From Candidatus Bathyarchaeota archaeon (GTDB taxonomy: Archaea > Thermoproteota > Bathyarchaeia > TCS64), in assembly GCA_030670015.1 (NCBI GenBank), contig DAOVCM010000037.1, forward strand, positions 1 through 7,302: a stretch of DNA of 7,302 bases, read 5' to 3'. A program made the position numbers and the translations under genes. The notes beneath the pieces were generated by a model. It was not told where the DNA came from, did no database searches, and was given only the letters and a program-made list of their open reading frames with translations. Positions 1 through 5,535 of the stretch are shown in pieces; position 1 is the first letter of the stretch, and every line of letters begins with the position of its first letter.

Positions 1-165
1 GTGGAGGCCAAGGTCTCAGAGAACACTGAGATGGTGAGTCGGATGGGGGACAGGGCTCTTGGCCCCCTCATGGGGAGGGTGATGGGCGAGGTTAGAGGGA
101 GGGCCCGAGCTGAGGATGTCCAAGACTTCCTGAGGAAAGCCCTTGCATCCTTGAGTGATGAATAG
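1..165 (+). CDS. gatE: Glu-tRNA(Gln) amidotransferase, subunit E, C-terminal end (partial)
   Basis: Frame 1 is open from the window edge to a TAG at 163-165, giving 54 residues; the 5' part lies outside. The segment ALGPLMGRVMGEVRGRA followed by a short helix ending in FLRKAL is the C-terminal YqeY-like tail of GatB/GatE proteins, which contacts the tRNA. The 'GPLMG.VM.E.RGRA' form is closer to archaeal GatE than to GatB as I know these families. In archaea GatDE converts Glu-tRNA(Gln) to Gln-tRNA(Gln) in the cytosol, with GatD supplying ammonia. In this copy the usual 'DGK' after RGRA is replaced by RAED. GatB is the alternative, since only the tail is visible. The next gene has its own promoter 5 nt after the stop, so this is likely the last gene of its transcript. 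Confidence 0.8.
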   Translation: MEAKVSENTEMVSRMGDRALGPLMGRVMGEVRGRARAEDVQDFLRKALASLSDE

Positions 166-200
166 AATATTATATAATATCTCAGTAATAATTATAGTAA
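165..200 (+). promoter_or_regulatory. TATA-type promoter for the first two-domain winged-helix gene
   Basis: An AT-only TTATATAAT lies at 170-178, inside a 48-nt gap between two genes. A start site about 25 nt downstream of its centre would fall near 199-201, only some 15 nt before the ATG at 216. No purine-rich ribosome binding site is visible before that ATG, so the mRNA would be nearly leaderless. A second AT-rich element at 189-196 would put the start on the ATG itself. Confidence 0.6.
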
Positions 201-212
201 TCAGGCTGTATT

Positions 213-665
213 GTGATGGGCATGGACCAAATCCCCTTCCACTTGAGAGTCAGGATCGGTGAGATGGAGGTAGAGCTGGGTGGGGAGAAAGCCGAGGTTC
301 TGTCGACCCTAGACGAGCTTGATGACATCGTAAGCAAGATCTCTATAGCCCTCAAGGGGAGGCCCAAGGCCATACCTGTTAAAGTCGAACAATCCACGGA
401 GGAATCAACGCCCCTTAAATATCCTAAGATAAAGCAGACCAGCCAGTGTGGGGACGCCGTGGTAGCGCTCTTAACCACGGATTGGGGAAAGACGCCTAGA
501 GTAATATCAGAGCTGCGTGAGGCTATGGAGGCGAACGCAATCTTCTTCCCTAAAACCACATTGTCAGGAGTCCTCGTCTGGCTCGTGAAGAAGGACAGGC
601 TCAGGCGGTGGAAAGACAAGAAGCGTGGCTATCTCTACGTCATCAACAAGCAGGAGGCTGAGTGA
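213..665 (+). CDS. Two-domain protein: N-terminal beta-beta-helix module and C-terminal winged helix, unknown function
   Basis: I do not recognise this protein by name. Residues about 8-48 form two short strands (FHLRVRIGEMEVELGG) followed by an acidic amphipathic helix. This pattern recurs at the N-terminus of the next gene product. Residues 50-75 are a polar linker rich in Glu, Pro and Thr. Residues 76-145 look like a winged helix: a hydrophobic helix (GDAVVALL), a helix-turn-helix (KTPRVISELREAMEANAIFF, then TTLSGVLVWLVKKDRL) and a basic wing RRWKDKKRGYLYV. There is no signal peptide or membrane segment, so it should be cytosolic. GTG 213, ATG 216 and ATG 222 are all possible starts; ATG 216 fits the leaderless promoter. 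Its TGA overlaps the next start, so the two genes form an operon. The likely role is DNA binding with a protein-interaction module; the target is unknown. Confidence 0.8.
   Translation: MMGMDQIPFHLRVRIGEMEVELGGEKAEVLSTLDELDDIVSKISIALKGRPKAIPVKVEQSTEESTPLKYPKIKQTSQCGDAVVALLTTDWGKTPRVISELREAMEANAIFFPKTTLSGVLVWLVKKDRLRRWKDKKRGYLYVINKQEAE
652..657 (+). promoter_or_regulatory. Shine-Dalgarno that decides the start of the second two-domain gene
   Basis: AGGAGG sits 7 nt before ATG 665 and 4 nt before GTG 662. The 7-nt spacing favours ATG 665, which overlaps the upstream TGA by one base (TGATG) and suggests translational coupling. The first gene of the operon has no such site. Confidence 0.7.
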
Positions 666-1132
666 TGCCGCGGATTACCCTCGTTATTAGAACGCCCTTC
701 GGCGAGATACAGGTCAGCGGTGAGTCTTCTACGGAGGTCTTGGACGCCCTAGAGGGGCTTAACATTGAGTTCATCGGCGAGGTCAACAAGAGGGTCTCAG
801 AACTTCTCGCGTCCCAAGCGGCAGACGACCTGAGGGGGATCGTCGATGTGGGGAGAGATGGGCCAGTCATCGTCACAAAGAAGAAGCTCACCCATTATGC
901 CGCCATCGGCCTCATACTCTACTGTATGCGGGACCACCAGGCAAGTTCCCGGGAGATCCAGAAGAGGCTGGCCTCAAGCGGGAAGAAGGTCACAGTCCCC
1001 GCCAGGCTCCATGAGATGAGGAAGCGCGGTCACATCTTCAAACCTGTTGACCGAGCCCCCTACTACAAGCTTTCAACGAAGGGTGTGAAATGGATCGAGG
1101 AAGATATCATCCCTCCACTTAAGAAGAAGTAG
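665..1132 (+). CDS. Two-domain protein: N-terminal beta-beta-helix module and C-terminal winged helix, paralogue of upstream gene
   Basis: The N-terminus (residues 3-48: ITLVIRTPFGEIQVSGE, then a helix through STEVLDALEGL and a second helix VNKRVSELL) repeats the strand-GE-strand-GE-helix pattern of the upstream product. The C-terminal part (about 72-147) is a winged helix: LTHYAAIGLILYCMRD, the helix-turn-helix SSREIQKRLASSGKKVTVPARLHEMRKRGHI, and a wing DRAPYYKLSTKGVKWI. The tail PPLKKK is basic. The 'L..MRKRGHI......YKLSTKG..WI' layout is typical of archaeal winged-helix DNA-binding proteins. GTG 662 is an alternative start, but ATG 665 has better Shine-Dalgarno spacing. The gene ends with TAG at 1130-1132, directly against the stop of the convergent gene, so there is no room for a terminator. 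No named family is recognised. Confidence 0.82.
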   Translation: MPRITLVIRTPFGEIQVSGESSTEVLDALEGLNIEFIGEVNKRVSELLASQAADDLRGIVDVGRDGPVIVTKKKLTHYAAIGLILYCMRDHQASSREIQKRLASSGKKVTVPARLHEMRKRGHIFKPVDRAPYYKLSTKGVKWIEEDIIPPLKKK

Positions 1133-1462
1133 CTATCTCCCCGATTTCTCCTTTTTTTCATAGAGTTCATTGACGAGCAGTAGCAACCCGAGAAGGATCT
1201 TCTTGCTGTCGCATCTGTAGGAACCTTCTCTGAACCGGGTCCTCTGGATGAGCCCCTTGTCCAGGAGCTTTGAAGTAGCCCTCTCCGTCGCCTTGGGCGT
1301 CAGACTGACCTCGCTTGATATTTCGCCGATGGTCATAGCCTTCCCTGTGCTGAGGAGGTGGAAGAATATCGTGAACTGGCTTGGTGCCCGCTTGAGCTTC
1401 AGCAGTGCATCCATCTTCTCCCTGAGTTCGTTTACCTGCTGTTCAGACATGTTTTCGTCCAC
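1133..1462 (-). CDS. MarR/TrmB-like winged-helix protein, last gene of the mini-HTH operon
   Basis: This 109-residue product is the longest of the five minus-strand mini-HTH proteins. The extra length is a charged N-terminal helix (about 5-25, NELREKMDALLKLKR). The core follows: SQFTIFFHLLSTGKAMTIGEISSEVSLTPKATERATSKLLDKGLI (28-72, helix-turn-helix at 44-72), a wing RTRFREGSYRC (74-84), and a leucine-rich C-terminal helix KKILLGLLLLVNELYEKKEK (87-106) suited to dimerisation. The alternating MTIGEIS..V.LTPKATERATSKLLDKGLI is MarR/TrmB-like. The GTG at 1460-1462 directly follows the upstream TGA; AAGGA a few bases earlier can serve as ribosome binding site. ATG 1448-1450 is an alternative start giving 105 residues. 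Its TAG abuts the stop of the convergent plus-strand gene. Confidence 0.82.
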   Translation of the reverse strand: MDENMSEQQVNELREKMDALLKLKRAPSQFTIFFHLLSTGKAMTIGEISSEVSLTPKATERATSKLLDKGLIQRTRFREGSYRCDSKKILLGLLLLVNELYEKKEKSGR

Positions 1463-1723
1463 TCAATCCTTCTTAACGTCCCAGTACAGCTTCATGAGGA
1501 TATCGTAAGGGTTCAGGGCGGAGACGTATCCTCCGGGTGTCGAGATAACCAGCCCTGCTTTCTTGAGCTCTGTGAGTCGAGCCCTAACGGTAGACGGCTT
1601 CTCCCCTACGCCTTTTGCGATCTGCGCTGGTTTCAAAGGCTCGTCTTTGAAGGCAAGGTAGCATATGACCTTGAAGGCAGAAGTCTCCACGTTGAGGGCG
1701 TCAAGCTTCATCTCCGAGGACAT
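1463..1723 (-). CDS. Mini winged-helix DNA-binding protein (86 residues)
   Basis: The open frame extends back to 1750, but that would overlap the upstream gene by 23 nt. ATG 1721-1723 lies 4 nt after the upstream stop and gives 86 residues, matching the 85-residue neighbours, so I prefer it. Core: SAFKVICYLAFKDEPLKPAQIAKGVG (helices 1-2), EKPSTVRARLTELKKAGLVI as recognition region (41-60), a short wing STPGGYV (61-67), and a C-terminal helix PYDILMKLYWDVKKD. The 'TS.FKV..YLAFK' and 'TVR..L..L' segments closely match the product at 2004-2261, implying duplication. It fits the broad archaeal winged-helix class (MarR/TrmB/ArsR-like) without a recognised specific family. There is no ligand or metal-binding domain. 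Translation is probably coupled to both flanking genes. Confidence 0.82.
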   Translation of the reverse strand: MSSEMKLDALNVETSAFKVICYLAFKDEPLKPAQIAKGVGEKPSTVRARLTELKKAGLVISTPGGYVSALNPYDILMKLYWDVKKD

Positions 1724-1727
1724 CCGT

Positions 1728-1985
1728 TTATCTTTCAAGATACTTGTCAAGCAGTTTCACGAGTATGGGACCCAGCTTGTACTTGTAGACTCCTCGGGAG
1801 ACTCTATCAACCAGTCCCTTGTTGAAAAGGTTGAAGAGGGCGATGTTCACTGCATTGACCGACATGGACATGGCCTCCGCGACCTCCTTTGAGGATAAGG
1901 GCTCCCCGCGCTCCACGAGGAAGAGGAGGACCTGCCGCTGACTCTCAGCCCGCCTCAACCCGTCGAGCTCGTCGGAACCGACCAT
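1728..1985 (-). CDS. Mini winged-helix DNA-binding protein (85 residues)
   Basis: The ATG at 1983-1985 is preceded by the purine-rich GAGAGG within the 18-nt gap after the upstream stop. The polar N-terminus MVGSDELDGLRR is followed by helix 1 (ESQRQVLLFLVERGEPL, 14-30), a helix-turn-helix SSKEVAEAMSMSVNAVNIALFNLFNKGLVD (31-60), a wing RVSRGVYKYK (61-70), and a C-terminal helix GPILVKLLDKYLER (72-85). The layout equals that of its neighbours, including the closing hydrophobic/basic helix. The recognition helix (SVNAVNIALFNLF) differs from the 'TVR' of the genes on each side, so DNA specificity should differ. It is cytosolic with no other domain. It belongs to the winged-helix class; no specific family is recognised. 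Confidence 0.82.
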   Translation of the reverse strand: MVGSDELDGLRRAESQRQVLLFLVERGEPLSSKEVAEAMSMSVNAVNIALFNLFNKGLVDRVSRGVYKYKLGPILVKLLDKYLER

Positions 1986-2003
1986 AATTACCAGCCTCTC
2001 GGC

Positions 2004-2261
2004 TTACCGTTTCCTTATGAAGTTAGTGTATATGTCTGAAATTATATCCGTGAACGCAATCTTGGATTGATAGGAACCATCCCTAAGCTGGATGACAAAC
2101 CTCTTAGAGAGGAGGGCCCTTAAGGCAGGTCGCACGGTACCCGGAGAGATACCGGTCTCCTCAGCAACCTGGCTAGGAGAACTCGGGCCTTTGAAGGCGA
2201 GATATGTTAGCACCTTGAATTGACTGGTACTCGGTGATAGGTCATTCAAAGCCCTATCCAA
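2004..2261 (-). CDS. Mini winged-helix DNA-binding protein (85 residues)
   Basis: Core: SQFKVLTYLAFKGPSSPSQVAEETGISPGTVRPALRALLSKRFVI (13-57), wing QLRDGSYQS (58-66) and C-terminal helix FTDIISDIYTNFIRKR (70-85). It is the nearest relative in the window of the product at 1463-1723. The start is doubtful. TTG 2259-2261 is the only standard start in frame before the core, yet the strong GGAGGT site lies 19 nt upstream, next to ATGATG in another frame, which opens an eight-codon ORF that closes just after this TTG. The gene may therefore be translated by coupling, begin at the non-standard ATA 2271-2273 (7 nt after GGAGGT), or carry a small frameshift. The coding core is intact either way. Confidence 0.78.
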   Translation of the reverse strand: MDRALNDLSPSTSQFKVLTYLAFKGPSSPSQVAEETGISPGTVRPALRALLSKRFVIQLRDGSYQSKIAFTDIISDIYTNFIRKR

Positions 2262-2286
2262 TAATTTCGATATTCATCATACCTCC
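2254..2286 (-). other. Strong Shine-Dalgarno and eight-codon leader ORF overlapping the TTG start
   Basis: On the minus strand GGAGGT (2286-2281) is followed at once by ATGATG, opening MMNIEIIG with a TAG at 2256-2254. The downstream mini-HTH gene begins with TTG at 2261-2259, inside the last codons of this leader and in a different frame. It could be a translated leader coupling the first and second genes of the operon, or a trace of a shifted N-terminus. Confidence 0.4.
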
Positions 2287-2543
2287 TATTTTAACCGTTT
2301 CTCTAAGGCTTCCACCCTGTCCAAAAGTAGGAGAAGAATCCCGGTAACGTTGGGAACATAGTTGCCTCGTCCTTCCCGTTTAAGTAGACCCTCCTCGTAC
2401 AGCTTCGCGTAAACGGCCTTAACTGAGTTGTAATTTGCGCCCAGTCTCGTTGTCATTTCACGAGGACCCAAGGTTGGAACCTTCAGAAAGGTCCTGAAAA
2501 CTGTCTCACGGAGGGTGTAATCCGAGGTCATTGCAATACACAC
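2286..2543 (-). CDS. Mini winged-helix DNA-binding protein, first gene of the minus-strand HTH operon
   Basis: GTG 2541-2543 gives 85 residues; ATG 2529-2531 gives 81 and is equally possible. Helix 1 is LRETVFRTFLKVPTLG; the helix-turn-helix GPREMTTRLGANYNSVKAVYAKLYEEGLL spans about 26-54. A compact basic wing KREGRGNYV (55-63) and a leucine-rich C-terminal helix TGILLLLLDRVEALEKRLK (67-85), probably a short coiled coil for dimerisation, complete the protein. It is the most diverged of the five mini-HTH proteins, with SVKAVYAKLYEEGL in place of the 'TVR..L..L' pattern, but has the same length and layout. It heads the five-gene operon (gaps 24, 18, 4 and 0 nt) and is divergent from nurA, making it the natural candidate autoregulator of the shared promoter region. 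That last point is inference. Confidence 0.8.
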   Translation of the reverse strand: MCIAMTSDYTLRETVFRTFLKVPTLGPREMTTRLGANYNSVKAVYAKLYEEGLLKREGRGNYVPNVTGILLLLLDRVEALEKRLK

Positions 2544-2561
2544 TCTATTTTGTCGATCTTC

Positions 2562-2576
2562 TTATTAACTTTACTT
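2562..2576 (-). promoter_or_regulatory. Probable TATA/BRE promoter of the mini-HTH operon
   Basis: Read on the minus strand, TTAATAAG (2569-2562) follows an A-rich GTAAAG that can act as BRE. A start site about 25 nt downstream would fall near 2541, next to GTG 2543 and ATG 2531, as expected for a near-leaderless transcript. The match to the TATA consensus is only moderate, and the palindromic AT box at 2637-2648 is a competing candidate. Confidence 0.4.
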
Positions 2577-2636
2577 TTGGGTACAAGACCGAACGCCTCG
2601 GGGTAACAGTTTTTCCAGAGCGTTAAAATTTCTTTA

Positions 2637-2648
2637 TTTATATATAAA
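2637..2648. promoter_or_regulatory. 12-bp palindromic TATA-like element between divergent operons
   Basis: TTTATATATAAA is a perfect inverted repeat, so it reads as a TATA box on both strands. It lies almost midway between the divergent starts: about 100 nt from both GTG 2543 and ATG 2743. It may be a bidirectional TBP site producing leaders of roughly 75 nt, or simply part of an AT-rich operator region. Confidence 0.4.
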
Positions 2649-2685
2649 ATGCCAGTTATCAGAAATTACGCTCGAATAGATCAGA

Positions 2686-2700
2686 GGATTTAAATATCTA
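2686..2700 (+). promoter_or_regulatory. TATA box of nurA-herA
   Basis: TTTAAATA at 2689-2696 is a near-ideal archaeal TATA box. A start site about 25 nt downstream falls near 2716-2719, after the GTG at 2710 and 24-27 nt before ATG 2743. This supports ATG 2743 as the nurA start. Confidence 0.6.
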
Positions 2701-2742
2701 CGAAAAAAAGTGTTGTATGTTAGTGTTCTAGGACGAGGCCAT

Positions 2743-3807
2743 ATGCTCACATACAGCGAGAAAGTTGGGGTCGAGGGGGATCTACCTGATATCAGAGCAA
2801 ACCAGAACCTATACCTCTCAATCCGAAACCTGCTGCTGGAGGAAGTCTCCAACAACGTAGAGAAGAACATGCCCGCAGTGACTGAACTTGCGGCCCGGAT
2901 TAGGAAGGAGTTGCCCTTCTACATGATGAGTAAACGGAGCCCCTTCCAGATTGTGGCGGGGGCCGACGCCGGTAGCCAGTTGTTATACCTTGCGTCGAGG
3001 CGGTACGCGGTCATAAGTGCTCTAGTCTACTCCCTTCCCTATGGCGCCCGATTCTTCCTCCAACCCGAATCCCTCTCTTTCCCTTACACCACAACGGGGG
3101 AGAAATTCATGGGTATCGTGAATGCGAGGAGGGAGGCGAAGCTCTATGAGACTGCATACTGTTTCTTAGAGAGGAAGCCAGGGATAGAGCTGCTGTTAAT
3201 TGACGGTCCGTTGGCCTTTAGCAACCTATGGAGCATGACGGGGCTTGAGAGGGACAGGCAAAGGCTTATCGACGCAATCATAAGACTCCTCGACTTCTGC
3301 AAATATGAGAAGGTCACCGTCGCGGGGGTAGTGAAACGGCCCTCAGCCCGATATCTGGTTTACCACCTGGGACTTCAAGAGGAGACTGACCTCCCTGACG
3401 CGTTTCTGCTGCTACAGACTCTGAGGGCTGGAGAGCGGACTGATATCTTCTCGCCGCGGAGGGCGTTAAAAAGGGGCTTCAGATCGTCAGCCTTCATGGA
3501 CGCCATTGGCTATCCTATCTATTCTTTCTACGGGCGGTTCTCCCGGGAGTGGTCAATCCCCCCTATCAGGGTAGACCTCCCCGCTTTCTCTCTGGGCTAC
3601 TTGGAGGATATCGCCGACTATTGCTATGGCTCTAGTTACGGGAGCGGCATTCCTCTGCCCATCGTCCGGGCTGACGAGGAGGTACGGATATCAAAACGAT
3701 TCATTGGCGAGGTCTACTCTGACATCGTGAGAAGGATTATCCGAAGCACGGGAGAGGTCTCCCACCTAGCGCCTTACTGGGGTGAGTGGAAGTGGATGGG
3801 GGTCTAA
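2743..3807 (+). CDS. nurA: NurA 5'-3' nuclease
   Basis: NurA is a manganese-dependent nuclease that binds the HerA hexamer and resects 5' strands at double-strand breaks in archaea. From ATG 2743 the product has 354 residues, normal for the family. NurA-domain motifs are visible: GADAGS (Asp about 75), which begins the RNase H-like core; ARREAKLYE (Glu about 131); LLLIDGPL (Asp about 154); VVKRPSARYL (Lys about 198); and RVDLPAFSLG (Asp about 278) near the C-terminus. These acidic residues are the expected metal ligands. The frame also opens at GTG 2710 (365 residues), but the TATA box at 2689 puts transcription start beyond it, and a weak GAGG lies just before ATG 2743. The 3' end overlaps the herA start by some 20 nt, so the partners are translationally coupled. 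It is divergent from the mini-HTH operon. Confidence 0.93.
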   Translation: MLTYSEKVGVEGDLPDIRANQNLYLSIRNLLLEEVSNNVEKNMPAVTELAARIRKELPFYMMSKRSPFQIVAGADAGSQLLYLASRRYAVISALVYSLPYGARFFLQPESLSFPYTTTGEKFMGIVNARREAKLYETAYCFLERKPGIELLLIDGPLAFSNLWSMTGLERDRQRLIDAIIRLLDFCKYEKVTVAGVVKRPSARYLVYHLGLQEETDLPDAFLLLQTLRAGERTDIFSPRRALKRGFRSSAFMDAIGYPIYSFYGRFSREWSIPPIRVDLPAFSLGYLEDIADYCYGSSYGSGIPLPIVRADEEVRISKRFIGEVYSDIVRRIIRSTGEVSHLAPYWGEWKWMGV

Positions 3808-5333
3808 TCACAGGTTACACCTACAGCGATACCGGTGAATACCGGATCGAGGAGATCACCATCGTCCTTCTGAGGGATCGGGAACTCGCAGCAGGTAACC
3901 TCATATATGTGAAGCACCCCAAAAACGGCTCTCCCGTGGTTTACCAGGTGACTCAGGTTTATCCCCACAAGAGAGTGAGGTATTACGAAGAGGCACTACT
4001 CAAGGAAGGGCACATCATCGACGACTCCGAGGACATAACCATCCACGTTAAGGCTTATCAATGGGGCTGGATAGACGGGGACGGAAGCCTCAGACCACTG
4101 AGATATCCAATCCCGCCTACCACCCCCGTATTCCGGGCTGAGAGGGATATAGTCGCCAAGTTCACGAAGCCCAACGGGGACTGGAAGCTCCTCCTCGGCA
4201 CGGATCCGAGCACAGACCTCGATGTGGAGCTGGGGGTTTACAACCTTATCAGGCAGAGCTGCCTCATCTGTGGGGCAGTCGGGACGGGGAAGACGACGAC
4301 CGCTATCTCCATGGTGGCGAGAGCCGCCAGCCTCAACCCGCCGGTTCGATTCCTTATAGTGGACAAAGACGGTGAGTACACGAGCCTCATCGCCAGGTTG
4401 GGCACGGAGAGGGTGCTGAAGGTTCCATGGAAGCGCTTCTTCCAACCCTCCGGCATCCCTTGGGAGGACTACCAAGCAGAGTTCGGGTGGCAAAAAACCT
4501 GGTGGAACACGAAGATCCTTGTGAAGGCCCTTAAGATATTGTACGCACAGACAGCATTGGTCACGAAGCGGAACCTGAAACAGGCGGTGGGATACGTAAG
4601 CGCCGACTCCCTCGGTTTCAGAAAAAAGACGGACGAGTTCGAGAACTACAGGCAGCAAGTGCTCAACGCCATCAACGGCTCGCGGCTGATCCCAGAGGAA
4701 GACCTCAAGCCCCTCGACCCCGTCGACCTGCTGGTGGATAAACATGTTGTCATCATGGACCTCGCCCACGGAAAGGATACGTGGAACCAAAAGCACCTTG
4801 TTGTCGCCCAGGTGTTGAGGAGGATATTCAGCGAGGCCCTGGAGAACCGACGGTTCGGCTGCACCATCGTGTTGGAGGAAGCCATGTACTACGCGCCCCA
4901 AAGGGGAGTCTTCGAGATCGGAGAAAAGGAGAGCAGGGGAAAGCTCCTCGGCGTAGTTAAGGAGATCGCGACAAACGGAGGTCGCAACGGCGTTGGTCTA
5001 TGGATAGTTACCCAGCGGTTGGCGACTGTGGAGAAGACTGTTGTCACACAATGCGCAAACAACATCATCTGCCACAGCCTAGAGGACGTTGACAAGCAGC
5101 GCCTCGCCGAGATCGTTGGTGACAAGTTTGCGAGGCTTATCGGCGGCCTACCTCAGGGGGAAGCCATCGTGAAGGGAACAGCCCTAAAGTGCAGGTTTCC
5201 CATCTGGGTGAAGGTGTTGCCTGAGGTCTACCCTGCATCGTCCATTTCGACGCCTATGAGCCGGTTCGTCCATATGGAGCTAGCCTCAAGGGGAGAGGTG
5301 GTTGAAGCCCTTGCGAACATATCTGACTACTGA
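3786..5333 (+). CDS. herA: HerA DNA translocase/helicase ATPase
   Basis: HerA is a hexameric FtsK/VirB4-type ATPase that translocates on double-stranded DNA and drives NurA during end resection. The 515 residues match family length. Residues about 1-120 form the N-terminal beta-barrel (HAS) domain. Walker A GAVGTGKT is at 163-170, IVDKDGEY at 191-198, Walker B IVLEEAMYYAP at 361-371 with two Glu, and the sensor segment WIVTQRLATVEKTVVTQCANNI at 406-427, followed by a conserved C-terminal part with LPQGEAIV (455-462). The helical insertion 225-310 is charged and rich in Trp and Lys. Two details vary from the usual form: GTGK rather than GSGK in the P-loop, and Met where HerA usually has His after EEA. 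GTG 3786 gives this start; GTG 3792 has better spacing (6 nt) from GGTGA at 3781 and may be the true one. No Mre11 or Rad50 gene is in view. Confidence 0.94.
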   Translation: MEVDGGLITGYTYSDTGEYRIEEITIVLLRDRELAAGNLIYVKHPKNGSPVVYQVTQVYPHKRVRYYEEALLKEGHIIDDSEDITIHVKAYQWGWIDGDGSLRPLRYPIPPTTPVFRAERDIVAKFTKPNGDWKLLLGTDPSTDLDVELGVYNLIRQSCLICGAVGTGKTTTAISMVARAASLNPPVRFLIVDKDGEYTSLIARLGTERVLKVPWKRFFQPSGIPWEDYQAEFGWQKTWWNTKILVKALKILYAQTALVTKRNLKQAVGYVSADSLGFRKKTDEFENYRQQVLNAINGSRLIPEEDLKPLDPVDLLVDKHVVIMDLAHGKDTWNQKHLVVAQVLRRIFSEALENRRFGCTIVLEEAMYYAPQRGVFEIGEKESRGKLLGVVKEIATNGGRNGVGLWIVTQRLATVEKTVVTQCANNIICHSLEDVDKQRLAEIVGDKFARLIGGLPQGEAIVKGTALKCRFPIWVKVLPEVYPASSISTPMSRFVHMELASRGEVVEALANISDY

Positions 5334-5385
5334 GTTCATCTCAATCCTATAGTAAAAAACAGCCGTATGGGTTTCAGCAGCAAGA

Positions 5386-5395
5386 TAAATTATAT
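5386..5395 (+). promoter_or_regulatory. TATA-like element upstream of the transporter remnant
   Basis: TAAATTATAT would direct a start near 5416, about 18 nt before the TTG at 5434. It implies that the truncated reading frame downstream once had, or still has, its own near-leaderless promoter. Confidence 0.4.
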
Positions 5396-5415
5396 TCCAG
5401 TACCCATTATTGTAA

Positions 5416-5535
5416 ATCTCTAGGGCGAGGGTCTTGGTCAGAGGTCGTCTTCTCAGCGTTCTGGAAGCCCTCCTGGTAACATTTCTATGGTCTTCTTCCT
5501 ATGTCCTCGTGAAGATCAGACTGCGCGCGCGGAGA
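5416..5535 (+). pseudogene. N-terminal remnant of an EamA/DMT-family transporter
   Basis: The frame beginning at 5416, with TTG 5434 as best start, encodes RLLSVLEALLVTFLWSSSYV followed by LVKIRL. This strongly resembles the first transmembrane helix of EamA (DUF6) drug/metabolite transporters, which typically read 'ALL.T.LWSSS.VL.KIGL' before a second helix. Full-length members have about 300 residues and ten helices. Here the similarity ends after roughly 30 codons: the sequence continues RARRRF and then reads through the antisense of the 3' end of the UMP kinase gene, with no second helix. The fragment most likely remains from a deletion or recombination event, since a TATA-like element still precedes it. 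Alternatives are a small single-span membrane peptide (the frame stays open to 5646) or chance similarity; the motif match makes chance less likely. Evidence is from recalled family features only. Confidence 0.5.

Noticed and set aside
182..619. 145-codon minus-strand frame opposite the first two-domain gene
   Set aside because: The product is low-complexity, Ser/Thr-rich shadow sequence; the plus strand has the promoter, coupling and domain structure.
1358..1825. 155-codon plus-strand frame across the mini-HTH operon
   Set aside because: It is antisense to three well-formed winged-helix genes and shows no domain or start signal.
3996..4901. 301-codon open frame antisense to herA
   Set aside because: It lies wholly inside the conserved ATPase domain of herA, its product is rich in Val, Leu, Pro and His with no recognisable motif, and it reflects third-position GC bias.
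5354..5359. Run of six T on the minus strand as terminator for pyrH
   Set aside because: It lies about 210 nt beyond the pyrH stop with only one short run, too weak to call.
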